Source: DATDYB01 sp036517115
Lineage (GTDB): Bacteria; Patescibacteriota; Minisyncoccia; Phycocordibacterales; PALSA-1337
Length of the DNA stretch: 10,353 nt
Direction of reading: 5' to 3'
NCBI GenBank assembly: GCA_036517115.1
Contig: DATDYB010000001.1
Span: 1-10,353 of the forward strand
Positions 1 through 5,647 of the stretch are shown here, piece by piece. The translations under genes and the position numbers were made by a program. The notes under the pieces were generated by a model, which was given only the letters and a program-made list of their open reading frames with translations, ran no database searches and was not told the DNA's origin. Each line of letters begins with the position of its first letter. The stretch's first letter is position 1.

Positions 1-88
1 CTTTCCGTGTCGACCATCCTTTGCGGACGAGGAGCTGAGCAGCCTCCTTTCTGATGCGAGGCATGTGGGGATTTTTGGTGTATGGCAT
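1..88 (-). CDS. N-terminal fragment of a helix-turn-helix, probably transposase/integrase-like protein (runs off the window)
   Basis: An open minus-strand frame starts at ATG 88-86 and runs off the left edge after 29 codons. The peptide begins MPYTKNPHMPRIRKEAAQLL and continues VRKGWSTRK. The AAQLL...KGWSTRK part looks like the first helix and turn of a homeodomain-like HTH. An MPYTxNP-type start followed by such an HTH is, from memory, typical of DDE transposase/integrase-like proteins common in Parcubacteria. A good Shine-Dalgarno (AGGA, 102-99) lies 10 nt before the start; a second in-frame ATG at 64 has no such site. That the frame is coding is fairly well supported. The transposase assignment is an inference, because the catalytic domain lies outside the window and no terminal inverted repeat could be identified. 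Confidence 0.6.
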   Translation of the reverse strand, partial: MPYTKNPHMPRIRKEAAQLLVRKGWSTRK

Positions 89-145
89 ATATCGACCATC
101 CTAAATCATTAGGTGATGCCAAGCTATTGAACCATTACGAGGCGA

Positions 146-174
146 TTGACATTATATTTATAATGTGATATACT
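146..174 (+). promoter_or_regulatory. Near-consensus sigma70 promoter with extended -10 for the 107-aa gene
   Basis: TTGACA (146-151), a 17-bp spacer and TATACT (169-174), with TG at 166-167 giving an extended -10. The predicted start near 181 gives a leader of about 48 nt. The spacer carries a perfect 6-bp AT inverted repeat, ATTATA (151-156) and TATAAT (159-164), separated by TT. It could be an operator or a back-to-back -10 for the divergent gene, but may also be simple AT-rich sequence. Confidence 0.85.
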
Positions 175-228
175 TAAATCAGAGTAAATTTACAATCAAC
201 TAAAACAACAAAAAAGGATCAAGAAATT

Positions 229-552
229 ATGAGTACTGCAAGTGTACAAGCCTCTACCTCTGAAAAACCTGTCCGCGACTTCGACGAAATAATGGCCGAG
301 CTCAGAGCGTTTTCAGAGACGGTCGTAGCGAAGTCAAAACATGCAACTGGTGATCCTCTGCCAGATGAATTCGAGTGTGTCATGTACGGGATCATGCAAG
401 ATCCATATAACCCCCTTAAGTTCATTCGTGAGTATCACATTCTCAGGAGCGTTACAAACCCTCAGGAGTTCTTTCACAACATTTGCCAAAGTCGTTGTGC
501 AGAGCTCGATCTCAAAACCGGTCGTTGGGTTATCATGATCGGCGACTGTTAG
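229..552 (+). CDS. Orphan hypothetical protein, 107 aa, acidic, soluble
   Basis: I do not recognise a family. The protein has no signal peptide or membrane segment. It opens with a Ser/Thr-rich, probably disordered stretch (residues 1-13), then a likely helix (18-36, DFDEIMAELRAFSETVVAKS). The rest is mixed, with four cysteines (C50, C86, C90, C107), two of them in CQSRC at 86-90, and an aromatic-rich middle (FECVMYGIMQDPYNPLKF). ATG 229 is chosen because AAGGA (214-218) lies 10 nt upstream and a near-consensus promoter precedes it. It stands alone, transcribed away from the truncated transposase-like gene and followed by a strong hairpin. The strong promoter and ribosome-binding site argue that it is a real, well-expressed gene. 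Function unknown. Confidence 0.8.
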   Translation: MSTASVQASTSEKPVRDFDEIMAELRAFSETVVAKSKHATGDPLPDEFECVMYGIMQDPYNPLKFIREYHILRSVTNPQEFFHNICQSRCAELDLKTGRWVIMIGDC

Positions 553-570
553 TCGGGAGAAATTAGGTCA

Positions 571-600
571 ATGGCGCATACGAAAGTATGCGCCATTTAT
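571..600 (+). terminator. Hairpin after the 107-aa gene: 11-bp perfect stem with GAAA tetraloop
   Basis: ATGGCGCATAC (571-581) pairs with GTATGCGCCAT (586-596) around a GAAA loop (582-585). The plus strand continues TTATAATAT, a weak U-tract. It lies 18 nt after the stop of the 107-aa gene and 30 nt from the end of the convergent isomerase gene. It most likely terminates the plus-strand transcript and may block the opposite one; the short U-tract makes efficiency uncertain. Confidence 0.65.
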
Positions 601-626
601 AATATCTGTCGAGCCAGCAACAAAGC

Positions 627-1247
627 TTAATATCTAAGAATAATATTGTTAACTATTACAGGAACAATTGGTATATCACCTTTTGTGGGCGTAGCTTCGA
701 TGGCGCGCACCACATCCATGCCCTTTGTTACTTTGGCAAAGACCGTGTGTTTGCCGTCGAGCCAAGAAGTGGCTTTAGCTGTCACCACGAAGAACTGACT
801 GCCGTTGGTGTCAGGGCCGCGGTTTGCCATGGCGACAACTCCTTCGACGATTTTTTCATCATTGATCTCATCTTTAAAGTCGTAGCCCGGGCCGCCGGTT
901 CCATAGAGTCCTGTGTTGTCCCCTTTGCTTAAAGGATCACCGCCTTGAATCATAAAATTTTTGATAACACGGTGGAATTTGGTGTCATTATAGAACTTTT
1001 GTTCAGAAAGTTTTATAAAATTGCGGACGGTGAGCGGCGCCTTGCTGGGAATAAAGGTAATTTCAAAAGTACCTTTATTAGTTTCGATGGTGGCGCCGGC
1101 GTACTGGGTGCTTGTTGATTTAGCACTCCCTACTTCGAGGTTGCTTTCAATGCTTTTTGCTTTAGTCATAAAATACGTAAGTCCGATAATAAAAATAATC
1201 GCACCAATAGTCGCTAAACCCCACCTAGATGTTATAAAATCTTTCAT
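627..1247 (-). CDS. Membrane-anchored cyclophilin-type peptidyl-prolyl cis-trans isomerase
   Basis: Catalyses cis-trans isomerisation of X-Pro bonds, here probably to help exported proteins fold on the outer face of the membrane. The 206-aa protein has an N-terminal membrane anchor (about residues 11-28), a short linker, then a complete single-domain cyclophilin (about 51-206). The active-site signature is visible: FHRVI with R93, F98 and Q101 in NFMIQGGDP, a GTGGPGYDFKDE loop (116-127), MANRGPDTNGSQFFV (140-154) and SWLDGKHTVFAKV (161-173, H167). It begins only 5 nt after the HPF stop codon. An AAGGA overlapping that stop is just 2 nt from the ATG, too close for a normal Shine-Dalgarno, so translational coupling to HPF is likely. 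No promoter of its own was seen. Family assignment is very secure. Confidence 0.95.
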   Translation of the reverse strand: MKDFITSRWGLATIGAIIFIIGLTYFMTKAKSIESNLEVGSAKSTSTQYAGATIETNKGTFEITFIPSKAPLTVRNFIKLSEQKFYNDTKFHRVIKNFMIQGGDPLSKGDNTGLYGTGGPGYDFKDEINDEKIVEGVVAMANRGPDTNGSQFFVVTAKATSWLDGKHTVFAKVTKGMDVVRAIEATPTKGDIPIVPVIVNNIILRY

Positions 1248-1252
1248 GATCC

Positions 1253-1621
1253 TTATGTTCGGTTAAAGCCTTTGATGATTGCCTTTACCTTGGCTCCACC
1301 TCGACGGATGAGATCAATGCGTTTTGTTTTAACCGATTTAAGCTCGCGCTGCACTTCCTGACGGACATCATCAATTGCTGTGTATAGATCATCACGTTCG
1401 GTGCGTGCATAGAGATCTTTTCCTTTAATGTGGAGATTGATTTCAGCGAAAAAAATATCTCCATGCTTGTGGTGGTTGGTGGTTTTGCCAAGCTCAACAG
1501 CCATATGGACGCTTTCATCCGCAGGGTCAATAAATTTTTTAAAAGTATCGAACTTCTTTGATGCGTACTCTTCGATGGCTGTCGTCAACACCATATTTGT
1601 TGCTTTGATTGAGATGTTCAT
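1253..1621 (-). CDS. hpf: Ribosome hibernation promoting factor, short HPF/RaiA (YfiA) type
   Basis: Binds the decoding centre of the 30S subunit in slow growth or stress, inactivating or dimerising ribosomes. The 122-aa product matches short HPF: an N-terminal MNISIKATNM strand, a first helix (13-30), central strands (DIFFAEINLHIKGKDLYAR, 55-73) and a second helix (79-98) ending in a basic tail. The long-HPF C-terminal dimerisation domain is absent. An in-frame ATG at 1657 would add 12 residues, but the family begins at MNIS, neither start has a Shine-Dalgarno, and a -10 box lies exactly 6 nt before ATG 1621. I therefore choose 1621 as a leaderless start. It is the first gene of a two-gene unit with the isomerase. 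Confidence 0.93.
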   Translation of the reverse strand: MNISIKATNMVLTTAIEEYASKKFDTFKKFIDPADESVHMAVELGKTTNHHKHGDIFFAEINLHIKGKDLYARTERDDLYTAIDDVRQEVQRELKSVKTKRIDLIRRGGAKVKAIIKGFNRT

Positions 1622-1627
1622 GCCTAT

Positions 1628-1633
1628 AGTATA
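1628..1633 (-). promoter_or_regulatory. -10 box of hpf, placed for a leaderless transcript
   Basis: TATACT on minus (1633-1628) is followed by 6 nt and then ATG 1621, so the predicted first transcribed base is the A of the start codon. The -35 is weak: ATGGCA at 1657-1652 with an 18-bp spacer matches 4 of 6. Confidence 0.55.
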
Positions 1634-1746
1634 ACTCATGAGGTAGTGCATTGCCATAGAAATCCGTGGTAAGAAAACGCATCACCATCTGTCTTAGATA
1701 GTGAAGGAGCGTCGTATCTTCACATGAACATTAATTTATATAATGT

Positions 1747-2079
1747 ATGACCAAAAGAATCTTTCTGCCCATGGGCGTTATGATGATGGTCGGTATGGGT
1801 ATGTTTGTACATTCTGTGGTAGTAGGGGCCGCGACGAGTGGCACTATCTACTACGAAACTGGCGTTATCTCCGAGATGTCAGATTCCAAAGGATTAACAG
1901 ATGGTACGCGCGAAGTTCCAGCAGAGAATGAGGGTTCGGTGTTGGGAGCTTCCGATAGTAATGATCCTAGAGGCCTCCCTGGAGGTAACGCTTTCATTCT
2001 GCTGGCGATTCTTATCGGAGGATTAGTGTTCGGTATCATCCTCGCTGCAGTGGGAGAACGTCGAGGGGCACAATTTTAG
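1747..2079 (+). CDS. Small exported protein with LPXTG-like C-terminal sorting signal (110 aa)
   Basis: No named family. The layout resembles a sortase substrate. It has a signal peptide (1-29; K3 and R4 then a Met/Val-rich core, plausible cleavage after VGA), a short polar ectodomain (30-76) and LPGGN (77-81). A hydrophobic segment follows (82-102), then a tail with two arginines (GERRGAQF). The stretch EGSVLGAS (62-69) recurs as EGSVLGVS in the secreted protein beside the sortase at 9037-9528. LPGGN is not a canonical LPXTG, so plain membrane anchoring is the alternative. ATG 1747 is preferred over M9 (1771) because it supplies the positive n-region. No Shine-Dalgarno is visible; TATAAT (1739-1744) is only 2 nt from the ATG, so the promoter is uncertain. 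Confidence 0.75.
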   Translation: MTKRIFLPMGVMMMVGMGMFVHSVVVGAATSGTIYYETGVISEMSDSKGLTDGTREVPAENEGSVLGASDSNDPRGLPGGNAFILLAILIGGLVFGIILAAVGERRGAQF

Positions 2080-2087
2080 GTTTCATT

Positions 2088-2112
2088 AAAAAACCTGTTC
2101 CGTAGAACAGGT
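2088..2112 (-). terminator. Intrinsic terminator of the HAD-like gene
   Basis: ACCTGTTC (2093-2100) pairs with GAACAGGT (2105-2112) around a CGTA loop. The A-run 2088-2093 becomes a T-tract directly after the stem when read on minus, 19 nt past the stop of the HAD-like gene. On plus there is no U-tract, so termination of the convergent exported-protein gene would be weaker. Confidence 0.8.
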
Positions 2113-2131
2113 GTGTCTCCTGACGTATCAC

Positions 2132-2638
2132 TTACCCAGCTAACATCTTCGGGTGCATCAGTGAGGACCGCACTGCGTTCATCACCTCGTTCCAGCTCTG
2201 GTGTATGTGAACCTGGAGCAAGAAATCCTTATAGCGCTCCAAGTCTTCATCTTTGGGACAGAGAGCGAATTTCTCCACGCGCGGTCCTAGGTGGTAGAGC
2301 ACCTCGATACGATTATCGATGAAGTGAGTAACACCGAGTTCGTCGCAGATCGGCGCTTTTTCATGTCGTTCGCGGCAAAAGCGAATATTTCCCTTAGGCA
2401 TCCTGGTGCGCTCCCAGAAGTCGCATGTGTCGAGCCATTCGAGAATTTTCGGTTCTGAACGCACGGTGACTTTCGAGATGATCATCATATTGTCGCCAAA
2501 ACTGTCGTGGAGTACGCGTATCGCTTCGATAGCTCCGTCGAGTGCTGGTCTCGTGAGGTAGAACGGATCTTCCGATAGTTTTAGGTGCGTTTCTTTGCAG
2601 ATGGTTCCTCCCCAATCAATACCTATATATTTTTTCAT
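2132..2638 (-). CDS. HAD-like (5'-nucleotidase-like) protein with altered motif I
   Basis: The 168-aa protein begins MKKYIGIDWGGTI, a beta-strand ending in the nucleophile Asp of a HAD fold (D8). Further motifs fit: S55 in MMIISKV (motif II), K94 near KAPICDELG (motif III) and D108 in HFIDNRIEVL (motif IV). This architecture is known from HAD phosphatases of the NT5C-like type. The D+2 position of motif I, normally the general acid Asp in DxD, is G10, and motif IV reads DN rather than DD. A classical phosphatase reaction is thus doubtful; another HAD chemistry or a binding role is possible. The start is the first ATG; no clear Shine-Dalgarno was seen. It is divergent from truB and ends at its own terminator. 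Confidence 0.75.
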   Translation of the reverse strand: MKKYIGIDWGGTICKETHLKLSEDPFYLTRPALDGAIEAIRVLHDSFGDNMMIISKVTVRSEPKILEWLDTCDFWERTRMPKGNIRFCRERHEKAPICDELGVTHFIDNRIEVLYHLGPRVEKFALCPKDEDLERYKDFLLQVHIHQSWNEVMNAVRSSLMHPKMLAG

Positions 2639-2662
2639 AATGTTCTGTATCTTTGCTCTAGA

Positions 2663-2691
2663 ATACTATATGTTTGTAAGAAACGTAGCAA
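2663..2691 (-). promoter_or_regulatory. Possible promoter of the HAD-like gene
   Basis: On minus, TTGCTA (2691-2686), a 17-bp spacer and TAGTAT (2668-2663), each 4 of 6 to consensus. The predicted leader is about 18 nt. It lies back to back with the truB promoter. Confidence 0.35.
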
Positions 2692-2714
2692 CCACAGTCC
2701 CTATATGCAGTGGT

Positions 2715-2743
2715 TTGCCATACTTTCGGATAAAAGCTATATT
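2715..2743 (+). promoter_or_regulatory. Sigma70 promoter of truB
   Basis: TTGCCA (2715-2720), a 17-bp spacer and TATATT (2738-2743), each 5 of 6 to consensus. Transcription from about 2750 leaves a 21-nt leader before ATG 2771. This supports 2771 rather than the far longer in-frame extension to 2585. Confidence 0.75.
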
Positions 2744-2770
2744 AACAAAAACTCTTTTACTCAAGAAGTT

Positions 2771-3433
2771 ATGATAGACAAAAATATTCTACTCATCGAT
2801 AAGCCGAAAGGCATTACATCCTTTGACTGCATACGAATATTACGAAAGAAGCTGGGGATACGAAAAATGGGTCACGCTGGCACACTCGACCCTCTTGCCA
2901 CCGGCCTTATGATCATCGCTCTTAATGAGGGGACAAAAAAACTGAATGAATTTCTCAAGTTACCTAAACGGTACGTCGCTGAAATTCTTTTTGGGATTAC
3001 GACTGATACGGGCGACGTGACAGGCAAAGTTCTAGATAAATTTCCAATTAACCTTAAGGATAATAATCAAATCCTAGAATTTTCAAACAGAATACAAGAA
3101 ACATTAACAACCATGACTGGGAAAATTGAGCTTCCTGTGCCGGCATATTCTGCGATTAAACAGGGCGGCGAAGCGCTCTATAAGAAAGCTCGACGAGGAG
3201 AACATATTGAGTTGCCGGTGAAAACCATGGAAATAACATCAGCGACGTTTTTAGGTTTTTTACATAATGATGACGGTTGGTGTACATCGGTAGAATTTGA
3301 AGTTGGAAGCGGTACATACATCCGGAGCGTTGCACAAGAGCTGGGTAGACGGCTTGGCACGTTCGCTACACTCAAAAATTTACGCAGAACAACAATTGGA
3401 AATTTCTCTGTTGATCAAGCTGAAAAAATTTAA
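2771..3433 (+). CDS. truB: tRNA pseudouridine-55 synthase TruB, short form without PUA domain
   Basis: Isomerises U55 to pseudouridine in the T-loop of tRNAs. The 220-aa product shows the family signatures in order: LLIDKPKGITSF (7-18), GHAGTLDPLATG (34-45) with the catalytic Asp D40, KRYVAEILFG (66-75) with the active-site Tyr Y68, PVPAYSAIKQGGEALYKKAR (122-141) and GSGTYIRSVAQELG (179-192). Well-studied TruB proteins are near 300 aa; this one ends after the catalytic domain and lacks the C-terminal PUA domain, as expected in a reduced genome. The frame is open back to 2585, but that part overlaps the divergent HAD-like gene and its promoter, and the family begins at DKNILLIDKP. AAGAAG just before ATG 2771 may be a weak Shine-Dalgarno. 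msrB follows 56 nt downstream with its own -10. Confidence 0.97.
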   Translation: MIDKNILLIDKPKGITSFDCIRILRKKLGIRKMGHAGTLDPLATGLMIIALNEGTKKLNEFLKLPKRYVAEILFGITTDTGDVTGKVLDKFPINLKDNNQILEFSNRIQETLTTMTGKIELPVPAYSAIKQGGEALYKKARRGEHIELPVKTMEITSATFLGFLHNDDGWCTSVEFEVGSGTYIRSVAQELGRRLGTFATLKNLRRTTIGNFSVDQAEKI

Positions 3434-3474
3434 GTCGTCATCTCGACGCCCTCACTAAGTCATGAAATTCAGGA

Positions 3475-3483
3475 TGGTATAAT
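3475..3483 (+). promoter_or_regulatory. Extended -10 promoter of msrB, placed for a leaderless transcript
   Basis: TGGTATAAT (3475-3483) is a perfect extended -10 (TGn plus TATAAT). Exactly 6 nt separate it from ATG 3490, so the predicted first base is the A of the start codon. No -35 (CTAAGT at 17 bp) and no Shine-Dalgarno are present. Confidence 0.75.
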
Positions 3484-3489
3484 TATTTT

Positions 3490-3873
3490 ATGAATGAAGA
3501 TGAATTTAAGAAAAAGTTAACACCTGAACAGTACAGAGTACTTCGAGAGAAAGGCACTGAGGCGCCCTTCACCGGAAAATATGTTCACGAGAAAAAAGAC
3601 GGAGTCTATCGATGTGCTGCTTGCGGTAATCCCCTTTTCTCTTCTGATACTAAATTCGATTCTGGCACCGGTTGGCCCTCGTTTGATGACGCGCTTCCAG
3701 GAGCAGTAAAATTCGTGCATGACGAATCACACGGCATGTCTCGTACCGAAGTCGTGTGCGCCACATGCGACTCTCACCTTGGTCATATGTTCGATGATGG
3801 GCCTACCACAACAGGTAAGCGCTATTGCTTGAATTCAGTGTGTCTCGAACTTGAGGAGAAAAAAGAAAATTAA
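3490..3873 (+). CDS. msrB: Peptide-methionine (R)-S-oxide reductase MsrB, zinc-binding form
   Basis: Reduces the R epimer of methionine sulfoxide in oxidised proteins. The 127-aa length is normal for a stand-alone cytosolic MsrB and there is no signal peptide. Visible features are LTPEQYRVLREKGTEAPFTG (10-29), a structural zinc site of two CxxC pairs (C42/C45 and C90/C93), TKFDSGTGWPSF (54-65), HLGHMFDDGP (96-105) and the catalytic Cys C113 in RYCLNS. A further Cys at 118 sits where many homologues have Ser or Thr. Transcription probably starts at the ATG itself. The gene ends at a terminator shared with the convergent DUF6624 gene. No MsrA is present in the window. Confidence 0.97.
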   Translation: MNEDEFKKKLTPEQYRVLREKGTEAPFTGKYVHEKKDGVYRCAACGNPLFSSDTKFDSGTGWPSFDDALPGAVKFVHDESHGMSRTEVVCATCDSHLGHMFDDGPTTTGKRYCLNSVCLELEEKKEN

Positions 3874-3905
3874 AAAAACCGAACTAATTCGGTTGTTTGT
3901 TTTTC
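3872..3905. terminator. Bidirectional terminator shared by msrB and the DUF6624 gene
   Basis: AACCGAA (3877-3883) pairs with TTCGGTT (3888-3894) around a CTAA loop (3884-3887). A-runs precede and T-rich sequence follows the stem, giving a U-tract on both strands. The TAG stop of the DUF6624 gene is in the loop (3886-3884) and its last codons form one arm; the msrB stop overlaps the A-run. Confidence 0.85.
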
Positions 3906-4408
3906 TGTCTATATTTCCTGCGATGTTGTTGCACACCTTCTTCCAAAGAACACAACCCCATTTCTTTTCGCCTTTCATCTACACTGCCAACATATTCGAT
4001 CGGCCGAGGTTCCATGATGCCGTCAGGTCTATCATGAAATTGAGTTCCATAGAGTTGTGGTAGAGCGCTGTTTACTCTTACTCTATCTTCCAGATAGGCG
4101 ATGTCTCGCAACTCTACTTCCCCTGGCGAGGCATCCCTCATAAGCTTGAGACAGTATTTTTGAAACTCAACTGCGTGGTCGGCGTGTTGAACCAAAATCC
4201 ATGCAGCCTTCGCTCCAGTCCGACCAACTTTTGATATAGTAGGCCATCCTATCCGGCTGACGATGCTCTCCATTTCTTGGGTATGCTCTCTGTCGAGTCC
4301 TTCTAACCAATAGCTTGGATCACTAAGGTTTTTCAGACGCATAGCCTGATCTCGGGTCTCCATCCTTAGGAGTTCCCTGGCAATACCTGGGTATTCAATT
4401 TTTTTCAT
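3884..4408 (-). CDS. DUF6624 family protein
   Basis: Function is unknown; assignment to DUF6624 rests on remembered family hallmarks. In this 174-aa protein they are IGWPTISKVG (53-62), AAWILVQHADHAVEFQKYCL (68-87), a GEVELRDIAYLEDRVRVN stretch (96-113) and a YGTQF box (119-123). The conserved His, Asp, Gln and Arg residues in these blocks could make an enzymatic site, but no reaction is established that I know of. No signal peptide or membrane segment; the C-terminus is basic and probably disordered. ATG 4408 is supported by a strong Shine-Dalgarno (AGAGGAGG, 4419-4412) and a near-consensus promoter. It is a single-gene unit, one of several orphan-like genes here with strong expression signals. 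Confidence 0.85.
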   Translation of the reverse strand: MKKIEYPGIARELLRMETRDQAMRLKNLSDPSYWLEGLDREHTQEMESIVSRIGWPTISKVGRTGAKAAWILVQHADHAVEFQKYCLKLMRDASPGEVELRDIAYLEDRVRVNSALPQLYGTQFHDRPDGIMEPRPIEYVGSVDERRKEMGLCSLEEGVQQHRRKYRQKNKQPN

Positions 4409-4426
4409 AGTCCTCCTCTAATTCAC

Positions 4427-4455
4427 TTTATAACATTCCTTACAAGCAATGTCAA
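4427..4455 (-). promoter_or_regulatory. Near-consensus sigma70 promoter of the DUF6624 gene
   Basis: On minus, TTGACA (4455-4450), a 17-bp spacer and TATAAA (4432-4427). The predicted transcript starts near 4420, giving a 12-nt leader made almost wholly of the Shine-Dalgarno. The -35 lies 9 bp past the stop of the upstream DUF2914 gene. Confidence 0.85.
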
Positions 4456-4463
4456 ATTAACGA

Positions 4464-5546
4464 TTAGATGGAGTCCCTCTTGATCGTTGGGGCAGAGGAA
4501 CTGTTTTTGATATCAAACCTGATCCGGCCGATGACTTGCCCGCGTTCGGTAATGACGTCCACTCGCCATGTTCCAGGGAAAACATTTTCTTTTAAGGAAT
4601 ACCCACGGTAACCTTTTTCACTGCCACCAGTAATTGGATATGAGATGGTAGTTACTGGTACCCATCTCCCCTTGTCTTCATCTAAGTATGACCAACGGTG
4701 AAGTATGGTGGTGTTAAGACGAGTGGGAGCAAATACGGAGCTCAATACATAGACCGCTTCTGTACCAGTACGATGAAAGTTGCTGCTCATTTTCTTCCAT
4801 GGTGCATACCATGGAGCTGGTTCAAACTCTACATGATATTTCCCCTCTTCCCATGCCACATAATGATAAACACCAATATCCTTAATCGACAGCGGTAAGG
4901 GCGGTATAAGGTTTGCGAAGTACAGAAGGTTAAAGAGAATAAAGAGCCCTGTGATGCTTCCGCCGATATATTTTTTGCCTGTTTCGAAGCGTGACGGTGC
5001 TGTTTTTTTGACTGCCATGATGACGAGGATGGTGAGCACAAGACTTACTACACCACTCAGGATGAACATATCTGCACCGATATGGCCGGCAAGCACCGGA
5101 ATAAGAAATGTCGTATACGAAAGCAGAGCAAGAAAAAGAACTGAAAGTTGGAACGGCAATCGAGAATAACGATGTTTGAATACCTCACTACCGATGAATA
5201 AGAGCACCAGGAATAAAAGAAATGGCCAGCTGGCGACCAAGGAAGCGCTTCTTGAATACAGAATAAGAAAACCGCTGAAAAGTCCGCCAAAGGTGAATTG
5301 AATAATTAAGGGTAGCCATGGGGTTACTTTGCCCGTGAGCTTACCCGACCGTTCTCCGTCCTTAGCTTGGTAAAGAATAATACTTGCGCAGGCGACCGTA
5401 AGGTAGGACAAAAAAATTAGGTGATTGGAAAGTGCGTCGACTCGGGTGAGCGTAAAATTGTCCAGAATAAAGCCCGCGAGGAACGCGAGGGGCGACAGAT
5501 GGCGTTCGTGTTTCTTGAAAAAGATTTTGATAGTCGCTACGTTCAT
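4464..5546 (-). CDS. DUF2914 integral membrane protein, about seven TM segments
   Basis: The 360-aa protein has a membrane half with about seven hydrophobic segments (roughly 17-35, 41-60, 77-98, 105-122, 130-153, 158-178, 195-215). A soluble C-terminal domain follows (about 225-346). That domain, from VYVLSSVFAPTRLNTTILHR through WSYLDEDKGRWVPVTTISYP to GYRGYSLKENVFPGTWRVDV and GQVIGRIRFDI, fits DUF2914 as I recall it: an Ig-like beta-sandwich with conserved H-W and PGTWRV. Its function is not established; an extracytoplasmic role in the envelope is an inference. The Ser- and Lys-containing tail (348-360) is probably disordered. ATG 5546 has no Shine-Dalgarno; an extended -10 lies 13 nt upstream. 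No hairpin follows, so read-through toward the DUF6624 gene is possible. Confidence 0.88.
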   Translation of the reverse strand: MNVATIKIFFKKHERHLSPLAFLAGFILDNFTLTRVDALSNHLIFLSYLTVACASIILYQAKDGERSGKLTGKVTPWLPLIIQFTFGGLFSGFLILYSRSASLVASWPFLLFLVLLFIGSEVFKHRYSRLPFQLSVLFLALLSYTTFLIPVLAGHIGADMFILSGVVSLVLTILVIMAVKKTAPSRFETGKKYIGGSITGLFILFNLLYFANLIPPLPLSIKDIGVYHYVAWEEGKYHVEFEPAPWYAPWKKMSSNFHRTGTEAVYVLSSVFAPTRLNTTILHRWSYLDEDKGRWVPVTTISYPITGGSEKGYRGYSLKENVFPGTWRVDVITERGQVIGRIRFDIKNSSSAPTIKRDSI

Positions 5547-5559
5547 GGTGATAGAGATT

Positions 5560-5568
5560 AGTATATCA
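5560..5568 (-). promoter_or_regulatory. Extended -10 promoter of the DUF2914 gene
   Basis: TGATATACT on minus (5568-5560) is an extended -10. Its end is 13 nt from ATG 5546, so the transcript would have a leader of only about 7 nt and no Shine-Dalgarno. The -35 at 17 bp (ACGCCA) matches 3 of 6. Confidence 0.6.
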
Positions 5569-5613
5569 TTGCAAGCACGGCATGGCGTATAAGCGCATAC
5601 TGAATATAGACGT

Positions 5614-5638
5614 AAAAAAACCTCTCATACTGAGAGGT
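5614..5638 (-). terminator. Intrinsic terminator of the zinc-ribbon gene
   Basis: ACCTCTCA (5620-5627) pairs with TGAGAGGT (5631-5638) around a TAC loop. The A-run 5614-5620 gives a seven-base T-tract after the stem on minus, 9 nt past the stop of the zinc-ribbon gene. Confidence 0.88.
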
Positions 5639-5647
5639 GTATCGTTC

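Noticed and set aside
10..102. 11-bp direct repeat TCGACCATCCT (10-20 and 92-102) as an IS end or attachment site
   Set aside because: One copy is inside the coding start and the other covers its ribosome-binding site; two short copies without inverted ends or a target duplication are not enough to call an element boundary.
1622..1657. Upstream in-frame ATG for hpf (12 extra residues)
   Set aside because: The HPF family begins at MNIS-like residues, no Shine-Dalgarno precedes 1657, and a -10 box lies within this stretch.
2585..2770. In-frame N-terminal extension of truB by 62 codons
   Set aside because: It would overlap the divergent HAD-like gene and run through the truB promoter (2715-2743); the TruB family begins at the residues encoded from 2771.
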